Shown in pieces: positions 1 through 3,962 of a stretch of DNA of 6,466 bases. The notes under the pieces were generated by a model. That model was not told where the DNA came from, made no database searches, and was given only the letters and a program-made list of their open reading frames with translations. Position numbers and translations under genes: made by a program. The stretch lies in NCBI GenBank assembly GCA_016789625.1, contig JAEUQS010000789.1, positions 1 to 6,466 of the forward strand, in the 5' to 3' direction. Within the stretch, counting starts at the first letter, position 1. Each line of letters starts with the position of its first letter. This DNA comes from Acidobacteriota bacterium (lineage in GTDB: Bacteria > Acidobacteriota > Thermoanaerobaculia > UBA5066).

Positions 1-2
1 AG

Positions 3-212
3 GGCACGAAGATCGGCCAGACGTCGATCCTGTTCGGGGCAGACGACCTGGGCTCGATCATGATCGAGGAGAACGTCGTCGCGGCCGCGGGCTCGCACAA
101 CCGCACGAGCGTCGCCGAGCTGACCCGGCTCATCGAGGACGCGGGCTTTTCGGCGAAGCAGCGTGGCAGCGTCTATGACCGCTGCCACGCGCCTTGTTGT
201 CGCCACCTTTGA
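3..212 (+). CDS. mqnC: Cyclic dehypoxanthine futalosine synthase (MqnC-like), 3' end only
   Basis: This is the last 69 codons of a gene that begins left of the window, read in frame 3 and ending at TGA 210-212. The segment GADDLGSIMIEENVVAAAG (residues 12-30 of the fragment) matches the C-terminal signature of the MqnC branch of MqnC/MqnE/CofH-type radical SAM enzymes, and it is followed by the usual helix ending in EDAGF. MqnC closes dehypoxanthine futalosine to its cyclic form in the futalosine route to menaquinone, in the cytosol. The 4Fe-4S-binding CxxxCxxC motif would be near the N-terminus and cannot be seen here. The tail after SVY is odd: it runs on for eleven residues, DRCHAPCCRHL, with three cysteines, where family members in my memory end soon after the corresponding tyrosine. 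Family assignment is fairly sure; the choice of MqnC over a close paralogue rests on this short stretch. It converges on the P5C dehydrogenase gene. Confidence 0.72.
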   Translation, partial: GTKIGQTSILFGADDLGSIMIEENVVAAAGSHNRTSVAELTRLIEDAGFSAKQRGSVYDRCHAPCCRHL

Positions 213-242
213 GCCCTCGAAGGGCGCGGAGCGCCGGAGGGT

Positions 243-268
243 CTGGGAACCCATAAGTGGGTTCCCAG
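243..268. terminator. Perfect hairpin between two convergent genes, likely bidirectional terminator
   Basis: TGGGAACCCA (244-253), loop TAAG (254-257) and TGGGTTCCCA (258-267) form a perfect 10-bp stem, extended by a C243-G268 pair. It lies between the stop codons of mqnC (212) and the P5C dehydrogenase gene (275). Two smaller stems precede it and overlap each other: GCCCT/AGGGC (213-217 with 221-225) and GGCGC/GCGCC (223-227 with 231-235). There is no T-tract on either side, so it is not a textbook intrinsic terminator. Stem strength and position suggest termination or protection of 3' ends for both transcripts. The same design recurs at 2453-2476. Confidence 0.6.
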
Positions 269-274
269 GGAACT

Positions 275-1822
275 TCAGAGCTTCTCGGAAATGCTCTTGG
301 CCTGAAGGAACAGGCCGAGGTAGTCCCTTCCGCCGGCCTTGCTGTCCGTTCCCGACATGTTGAAGCCGCCGAACGGGTGGACGCCCACCATGGCGCCCGT
401 GCACTTGCGGTTGATGTAGAGGTTCCCGCAGAACAGGCGTTCCTTGGCCTCGGCGATGCGGTAGCGGTCGCGGCCGAAGTAGGCCCCCGTGAGGCCGTAC
501 TCGCTGTCGTTGGCGAGCGCGAGCGCGTTCTCGAAGTCCTTGGCCTCCGTTATCGCGAGGACGGGTCCGAAGATCTCCTCGCGGAAGATGCGGTGGCTGG
601 CCTTCACGTTCGCGAACACGGTGGGGCGGATGAAATTGCCCACCTTGCCGTCGGTCTGGCCGCCCGCCACGAGCTTCGCTTCCTTCTTGCCGACCTCGAT
701 GTACTCGCTGACCGACTTGAACTGCTTCTGCGAGGCTACCGCGCCCATGTAGTTGGCATGGTCGCGCGTATTGCCCATGGTGCGCTTCTCGGTCTCGGCG
801 GCCACGGCGTCCACGAACTTCTTGTAGAGCTTCGTGTGCACGATGGCGCGGGAGCAGGCCGAGCACTTCTGGCCCTGGAAGCCGAACGCCGAGTTGACGA
901 CCTGGAGCACCGCGTCTTGGAAGTCCGCGTCCTCGTCGACGACGATGAAGTCCTTGCCGCCCATCTCGAGGACCACGCGCTTCAGCCAGAGCTGGCCGGG
1001 CGCGACCTTCGCGGCCTTCTCGTTGATGCCGATGCCCACGGCCTTCGAGCCCGTGAACGAGATGAACCGCGTGTCCTTGTGCTCCACGAGGAAGTCGCCC
1101 ACCTCGGCGCCGGGGCCGGGCAGGAAGTTCAGGATGCCGTCGGGAACGCCGGCCTCCTCCATGAGCTCGAACGCGCGCCACGCGATGAGCGGCGTGTCCG
1201 AAGCGGGCTTGAGGTTGACGGCATTGCCCGTCACGACGGCCGCCACGGCCATGCCGAGGCAGATCGCGAGCGGGAAGTTCCAGGGCGGAATGACGGCGCC
1301 CACGCCGAGCGGCACGTAGAGCGTCTGGGGGTACTCGCCGCGGAGGGGAGTCGTGGGGATCTCGCCGCCCCAGCGCAGCATCTCGCGCGCGTAGAACTCC
1401 AGGAAGTCGATCGCCTCGGCGGTCTCGACGTCGGCCTCGGGCCAGGACTTGCCGATCTCGAAGACCATCGTGGCCGAGAACTCGTGCTTCCTCTCGCGCA
1501 GGCGGCGCGCGGCGCGGAGCAGCACCGTCGCGCGCTCGCGCACGGGCACGCGGGCCCAGGCGGGCTGGGCCTTCAGCGCGACGTCGAGGGCCTTCTGGGC
1601 CTCGACGCGGCTCGCCAGGTGGTGGCGCGCGAGCACCTGGGAGCGCTCGGCCGGGTTCGTCGTGTCGAGCAGCTTGCCGGTCTTGACGCGGCGTCCGCCG
1701 ATGACGAGCGGCACTTCTTCGCCGAAGCGCTTCTCCACCGCGGTGAGCGCGGTCTCGAACGCGGCGCGGACGGGGGCCTGTGAAAAATCGGTGAAGGGTT
1801 CGGTGCGGTAGTCCTCGAGCAT
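275..1822 (-). CDS. pruA: L-glutamate gamma-semialdehyde (1-pyrroline-5-carboxylate) dehydrogenase
   Basis: A 515-residue aldehyde dehydrogenase of the stand-alone RocA/PruA type. It oxidises glutamate semialdehyde (the open form of P5C, from proline or ornithine) to glutamate with NAD+, in the cytosol. Visible motifs are PWNFP at 180-184 in the cofactor domain, FTGS at 256-259, EMGGKD at 286-291 with the general base Glu286, FQGQKCSACSR at 315-325 with the catalytic nucleophile Cys320, EEIFGP at 415-420, and PFGGFNMSGTDSKAGG at 483-498. The N-terminus MLEDYRTEPFTDFS and the length of 515 match stand-alone bacterial P5CDH rather than the PutA fusion, so a separate proline dehydrogenase would be expected elsewhere. 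The ATG at 1822-1820 has no Shine-Dalgarno sequence but has TAGAAT seven bases upstream, which suggests a leaderless mRNA. The gene converges on mqnC and stands alone on its strand apart from the Uma2 relic behind it. All catalytic residues are intact. Confidence 0.95.
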   Translation of the reverse strand: MLEDYRTEPFTDFSQAPVRAAFETALTAVEKRFGEEVPLVIGGRRVKTGKLLDTTNPAERSQVLARHHLASRVEAQKALDVALKAQPAWARVPVRERATVLLRAARRLRERKHEFSATMVFEIGKSWPEADVETAEAIDFLEFYAREMLRWGGEIPTTPLRGEYPQTLYVPLGVGAVIPPWNFPLAICLGMAVAAVVTGNAVNLKPASDTPLIAWRAFELMEEAGVPDGILNFLPGPGAEVGDFLVEHKDTRFISFTGSKAVGIGINEKAAKVAPGQLWLKRVVLEMGGKDFIVVDEDADFQDAVLQVVNSAFGFQGQKCSACSRAIVHTKLYKKFVDAVAAETEKRTMGNTRDHANYMGAVASQKQFKSVSEYIEVGKKEAKLVAGGQTDGKVGNFIRPTVFANVKASHRIFREEIFGPVLAITEAKDFENALALANDSEYGLTGAYFGRDRYRIAEAKERLFCGNLYINRKCTGAMVGVHPFGGFNMSGTDSKAGGRDYLGLFLQAKSISEKL

Positions 1823-1829
1823 GAACCGG

Positions 1830-1835
1830 ATTCTA
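1830..1835 (-). promoter_or_regulatory. -10 box TAGAAT of the P5C dehydrogenase gene, leaderless start
   Basis: On the minus strand TAGAAT (1835 to 1830) is separated by seven bases (CCGGTTC) from the ATG at 1822. With normal -10 to +1 spacing, transcription would begin at or one base before the A of ATG. No purine-rich ribosome binding site is present and no convincing -35 box is seen 16-18 bases upstream. The first three bases, TAG, are also the stop codon of the Uma2 relic, so the promoter lies at the very end of that dead gene. Confidence 0.5.
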
Positions 1836-2094
1836 GGTCGAGGCCTCGCTCTCGCCCTCCTCGGCGTTCAGACGGTCGATCTCGGACCACAGGTCGGAGA
1901 GGTCGAGCGTGAGGCCGTCACAACCGGGAATCGTGGCGTTGCCGTCGGTGGATTCCGTCCACGAGCTCGCCGGAGACGTCCTCGTCGAGCTCCGCCCACT
2001 CGTCGGGAGTGAGGACCCCCGCGGGAAGCGCGACAGCGGCGACACCCATGGCGGAAAGCCCAGCACCGCCCGCAGGTTTAGGATGCGCGGCCAT
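1833..2094 (-). pseudogene. Collapsed Uma2-family (putative endonuclease) gene, both ends kept, middle lost
   Basis: Two frames on the minus strand hold the two ends of one family. From ATG 2094-2092 a 58-codon frame contains TPDEWAELDEDVSGELVDG (residues 29-47), which looks like the N-terminal start of Uma2 proteins (typically TPEEY..LPED..YELIDG), then runs into TGA at 1920-1918. In another frame, IPGCDGLTLDLSDLWSEID and a short acidic tail end at TAG 1835-1833; this resembles the usual Uma2 C-terminus. Family members are about 180-200 residues, so roughly 110-130 residues are missing, including the PD-(D/E)xK core. The frame switch falls just after the codons for VDG, in a stretch with GACGG repeated 11 bases apart, compatible with an internal deletion. 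A second in-frame ATG at 2049-2047 is an alternative start; neither has a Shine-Dalgarno sequence. Both residual frames are intact within themselves, so decay may be recent, or the 58-residue peptide may still be made. Confidence 0.72.
2079..2084 (+). promoter_or_regulatory. -10 box TAGGAT of the rhodanese gene, leaderless start
   Basis: TAGGAT ends eight bases before the rhodanese ATG at 2093, placing the transcription start at or within two bases of the start codon. The embedded AGGA (2080-2083) could instead be a weak ribosome binding site, but nine bases of spacing and the match to the neighbouring TANNNT boxes favour a promoter role. No -35 box is recognisable. The box sits inside the N-terminal codons of the Uma2 relic on the other strand. 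Confidence 0.45.
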
Positions 2095-2401
2095 GACCGT
2101 TGAAGAGCTGAATCAGAAGATCGCGAGCGGAGAGACGCCCTGCGTCGTTGACGTGAGGGAAGCCTGGGAGCTGGATACCGCGCGCTACCCGTTCGAAGTC
2201 GTCCACATCCCGATGGGATCGATCAAGGAGCGCGCCTCCGAGCTGCCGAAAGACCGCGAGATCGTCTGCGCCTGCCGGAGCGGCGGACGCAGCGCACAGG
2301 TCGTGGCGTTCCTGAACGGACAGGGCTTTTCCGCCGTGAACCTCGACGGCGGAATCCTGGCCTGGTCCGCGCGCATCGATCCCTCGATCCCGAGGTATTG
2401 A
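2093..2401 (+). CDS. Single-domain rhodanese-like sulfurtransferase
   Basis: A 102-residue protein made of one rhodanese domain. It begins MTVEELNQKIASGE, followed by VVDVREAWE at 18-26, HIP at 38-40, the active-site loop CRSGGRS at 61-67 with the persulfide-carrying Cys61, and LDGGILAWS at 84-92 near the end. The C-terminus DPSIPRY resembles that of rhodanese domains fused to MoeB/ThiF-type adenylyltransferases (MoeZ), so sulfur delivery to cofactor or tRNA thiolation is a reasonable guess, but the substrate cannot be read from sequence. A second cysteine, Cys59, lies two residues before the catalytic one. There is no signal peptide, so it should be cytosolic. The reading frame is open further upstream to 2009, but the ATG at 2093 is preferred because it gives the normal family N-terminus and follows a well-placed TAGGAT box. 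The upstream frame also runs antisense through the Uma2 relic. Confidence 0.9.
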   Translation: MTVEELNQKIASGETPCVVDVREAWELDTARYPFEVVHIPMGSIKERASELPKDREIVCACRSGGRSAQVVAFLNGQGFSAVNLDGGILAWSARIDPSIPRY

Positions 2402-2405
2402 GCCC

Positions 2406-2482
2406 GGGTTTCCCGGTTACCAAGGCGAGCGCAGCGAGCGGAGCGGAAGGCAGGGAAACCCATAACTGGGTTTCCCGGTTAC
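2406..2482. repeat. Direct repeat GGGTTTCCCGGTTAC flanking a GA-rich segment
   Basis: GGGTTTCCCGGTTAC occurs identically at 2406-2420 and 2468-2482. Between them lies a segment rich in GCGAGC/GAGCGG words (2423-2450), followed by GGGAAACCCA (2453-2462). The first GGGTTTCCC and the second can each pair with the single GGGAAACCC at 2453-2461, so two mutually exclusive hairpins are possible, one long and one short. The module fills the gap between the rhodanese stop (2401) and the membrane protein stop, whose TAA (2481-2479) lies inside the second repeat copy. The module at 213-274 looks like a diverged relative. Confidence 0.7.
2453..2476. terminator. Perfect hairpin between convergent genes, likely bidirectional terminator
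   Basis: GGGAAACCCA (2453-2462), loop TAAC (2463-2466) and TGGGTTTCCC (2467-2476) form a perfect 10-bp stem. It shares the CCCATAA[GC]TGGG core with the hairpin at 243-268, but the stems differ by paired changes (GGGAACCCA versus GGGAAACCCA). It lies downstream of both the rhodanese gene and the membrane protein gene. There is no T-tract, so a terminator role is inferred from position and stem strength. Confidence 0.6.
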
Positions 2483-3318
2483 TGCGTGAATGCGCCTTTC
2501 ACGAGGCCGGCCGGCAGGCCGCTCGGGACCTCGCCCTTCGTGGCGTAGAGGTAGAGGCCCGTGCGGAAGATGCCCGTGAGGGCGGCCGAGAGGATCGCGA
2601 CGCCGAGCCACCACAGGATCATGATTCCGAGGCCGGCGACCACGCCCATTCCGCCGAAGAGGACTCCGCCCAGGATCGGGAACGCCACCGCCGGAATCGA
2701 GATCAGGAACGAGACGAGGCCGACCCCGACGTGGGCCGTGAGCGCTTCGCCCCAGGTCGCCTTCACGAGCCGCGTGGACTGCTTGATGGAGTCGCCCAGC
2801 GAGCGCTTCTCGAAGATGAGCACGGGCACGATGAAGAACGTGGCGATGCTCCAGGCGGCGCCCAGCAGCCCCTTCAGGATGTCGCCGAGGCCCTTCATGC
2901 GGTCCGCGATGACCTGGAGGATCACCCCGACCGTGGCCGACACGGCCGCCCACATCGCGATCGCGCCCAGGTTGTCCATCGCGGCCTTGAAGCCGTCGGC
3001 GGTCACGGGATCGCCGCCCTCCATGCGGATCCGGGCGCAGGCCACGAGCGCGGTGTTGAAGAAGAGCACGATGAACCAGCTCACGAAGTACCACACGAAG
3101 AGCGCCGCGTAGCCGAGGATCCGGGCGCTCTCGTCCAGCCCCTCCTGCCGCGCGATGGCGGCGAAGAAGCCCGTGACCCAGCCTCCGAACGCGAGGAGCA
3201 GGAACGCGACGACGGTGAACGTGCCCGAAAGGATCGGGAACAGGAGGATCTCCTTGTCCTTCTTGAGCACCTCGAGCGAGGCCTTGAAGATCTCGAAGCT
3301 GCGCGAAATCGCGTTCAT
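2479..3318 (-). CDS. Six-helix integral membrane protein, DUF6159-like
   Basis: A 279-residue protein. The N-terminal block SFEIFKASLEVLKKDKEILLFPILSG (residues 7-32, given here as landmarks: S7, KASLEVLKKDKE at 12-23, LLFPILSG at 25-32) resembles the opening of DUF6159 proteins, whose function is unknown to me. Hydrophobic segments suggest about six membrane helices, near 26-52, 67-95, 117-137, 148-169, 196-216 and 217-247. Charged stretches between them include RMEGGDPVTADGFKAA (98-113) and FEKRSLGDSIKQS (169-181), the second resembling an amphipathic loop. No signal peptide or catalytic motif is seen. The frame is open upstream to 3426, but the ATG at 3318-3316 is chosen because GAAGGAG sits five bases before it and TAGAAT lies at a normal promoter distance. 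It is divergent from tRNA-Gln and convergent with the rhodanese gene. The family call rests on recall of the N-terminal motif. Confidence 0.8.
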   Translation of the reverse strand: MNAISRSFEIFKASLEVLKKDKEILLFPILSGTFTVVAFLLLAFGGWVTGFFAAIARQEGLDESARILGYAALFVWYFVSWFIVLFFNTALVACARIRMEGGDPVTADGFKAAMDNLGAIAMWAAVSATVGVILQVIADRMKGLGDILKGLLGAAWSIATFFIVPVLIFEKRSLGDSIKQSTRLVKATWGEALTAHVGVGLVSFLISIPAVAFPILGGVLFGGMGVVAGLGIMILWWLGVAILSAALTGIFRTGLYLYATKGEVPSGLPAGLVKGAFTQ

Positions 3319-3323
3319 CTGAG

Positions 3324-3330
3324 CTCCTTC
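3324..3330 (-). promoter_or_regulatory. Shine-Dalgarno sequence GAAGGAG, decides the start
   Basis: On the minus strand GAAGGAG (3330 to 3324) is five bases before the ATG at 3318. It is the only strong ribosome binding site seen before any protein gene in this window, and it excludes the longer start at 3426 for the membrane protein. Confidence 0.8.
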
Positions 3331-3343
3331 GTGAAGATGGACC

Positions 3344-3349
3344 ATTCTA
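3344..3349 (-). promoter_or_regulatory. -10 box TAGAAT of the membrane protein gene
   Basis: TAGAAT on the minus strand (3349 to 3344) is the same hexamer seen before the P5C dehydrogenase gene. Here it would start transcription near 3337, giving a leader of about 19 bases that contains the GAAGGAG site. A clear -35 box is not visible. It lies back to back with the tRNA-Gln promoter. Confidence 0.45.
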
Positions 3350-3367
3350 GGCGCGACCGCGGCCTGC

Positions 3368-3396
3368 TTGACGGGACGGGGGTGGGTCACGATAAT
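3368..3396 (+). promoter_or_regulatory. Sigma70-type promoter of tRNA-Gln
   Basis: TTGACG (3368-3373) and GATAAT (3391-3396) are separated by exactly 17 bases, close to consensus at both boxes. Transcription should begin around 3402-3404, leaving a leader of about 8-10 bases before the mature tRNA at 3412. It is the best complete promoter in the window, as expected for a stable RNA gene. Confidence 0.75.
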
Positions 3397-3411
3397 CCCC
3401 GGTCCCCGCGC

Positions 3412-3485
3412 TGGGGGATCGTCCAATGGTAGGACTGCAGTCTCTGGATCTGCCTATCGGGGTTCGAATCCCTGTCCCCCAGCCA
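3412..3485 (+). tRNA. trnQ: tRNA-Gln (anticodon CUG)
   Basis: A complete 74-nt cloverleaf with encoded CCA (3483-3485). The acceptor stem TGGGGGA (3412-3418) pairs with TCCCCCA (3475-3481), and the discriminator is G3482. The D arm is GTCC/GGAC (3421-3424 with 3432-3435). The anticodon loop CTCTGGA (3442-3448) holds CTG at 3444-3446, which reads the CAG codon. The T arm is CGGGG/CCCTG around TTCGAAT, with one G-T pair. The first acceptor pair is U1-A72, a known feature of bacterial tRNA-Gln recognised by GatCAB, and also present in tRNA-Gln used by GlnRS. The innermost anticodon-stem pair (31-39) is T-T rather than Watson-Crick. The gene is preceded by its own promoter and lies near gltX, but on the opposite strand. 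Confidence 0.95.
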
Positions 3486-3499
3486 TACATTTGATTTTC

Positions 3500-3584
3500 T
3501 CGGGGTTTCTCGATCCCTCGAATCCCCACCAGGGAAAGAACGGCGCTAGGTTCGGGGTTTCTCGATCCCCCGAACCCCCACCGG
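3500..3584. repeat. Two near-identical 31-bp direct repeats after tRNA-Gln
   Basis: The units at 3500-3530 and 3552-3582 start 52 bases apart and differ at two positions (29 of 31 identical). Each begins TCGGGGTTTCTCGATCCC and ends in CCCCACC. The second copy can fold through GGGGTT (3554-3559) with AACCCC (3573-3578). The first copy has a mismatch in that outer stem but a better inner TCGA/TCGA pairing. The second copy encodes the C-terminal residues of the VanZ-like protein on the minus strand; the first lies beyond its stop codon. Both occupy the gap between the convergent tRNA-Gln and VanZ genes, so a role in 3'-end formation is possible. No T-tract is present. Confidence 0.75.
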
Positions 3585-3962
3585 AGGCGAGAACCTCAGG
3601 AACCCCAGGATTCGCTCACCGAAGACGGCCGCGCAAGCGGCGCCGGTGAGGTCGGCCACCAGGTCCCAAACGTCGGCTTCCCGGCTGGGTGTGAACGACT
3701 GGTGGAATTCGTCCGCGAGGCCGAAGCCCGCCGTCGCCAGCAGCGCCACGAGCCCCGCCCGGCCCCGGGTCCAGCCCTCGGCATGCCGTCCCGCCCTGTA
3801 GGCGAGGAGCGCGATCAGGAAGAAATACCCCACGTGGACGACCTTGTCCGAGTGCGGGAAGAGATGCGGGAGCAGGGCCGGTGGCCGGGACGAGAGAAAC
3901 GTCTGCAGCGCGATGAGGAGCGACGGCGGACCCCAGAGGCTCAGCCTTTGGCGGCCGGTCAC
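3546..3962 (-). CDS. VanZ-like membrane protein
   Basis: A 138-residue protein starting at GTG 3962-3960, which overlaps the gltX stop in the sequence GTGA, so translation is probably coupled to gltX. VanZ-type motifs are clear: SDKVVHVGYFFLIALL at 38-53 and ADEFHQSFTPSREADVWDLVADLTG at 83-107 (key residues D84, E85, Q88, R94, D98, D101, D104). About four membrane segments are expected, near 12-28, 42-56, 68-84 and 103-120. VanZ homologues include the teicoplanin-resistance accessory protein VanZ, but most chromosomal members have no known role, and resistance should not be assumed. The tail after residue 124 (PPVGVRGIEKPRT) is encoded by the 31-bp repeat at 3552-3582 and is probably not part of the ancestral protein. 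The frame is open far upstream inside gltX; that extension is an artefact of antisense-free GC-rich coding, and the GTGA overlap gives the normal family length. Confidence 0.85.
   Translation of the reverse strand: MTGRQRLSLWGPPSLLIALQTFLSSRPPALLPHLFPHSDKVVHVGYFFLIALLAYRAGRHAEGWTRGRAGLVALLATAGFGLADEFHQSFTPSREADVWDLVADLTGAACAAVFGERILGFLRFSPPVGVRGIEKPRT

Noticed and set aside
257..1783. Long plus-strand open frame (508 codons) opposite the P5C dehydrogenase gene
   Set aside because: It is an antisense shadow of high-GC coding sequence. The product is rich in Arg, Ala, Glu, His and Leu with no domain, while the minus strand encodes a complete dehydrogenase with all motifs.
2009..2092. N-terminal extension of the rhodanese to an ATG at 2009
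   Set aside because: The extra 28 residues are low-complexity Ala/Pro/Gly and antisense to the Uma2 relic. The ATG at 2093 gives the normal domain start and follows a TAGGAT box.
3319..3426. N-terminal extension of the membrane protein to 3426
   Set aside because: The extension would overlap the tRNA-Gln gene and its promoter, and the ATG at 3318 has a strong GAAGGAG at five bases.
2398..3432. Plus-strand open frame of 344 codons opposite the membrane protein gene
   Set aside because: It is highly charged, low-complexity shadow translation of a hydrophobic protein's reverse strand, and it runs into the tRNA-Gln gene.
213..3584. Possible CRISPR array or inserted element from the hairpins and repeats
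   Set aside because: There are only two copies of each repeat, with no regular spacing of unique spacers, no cas genes, no transposase and no target-site duplication.
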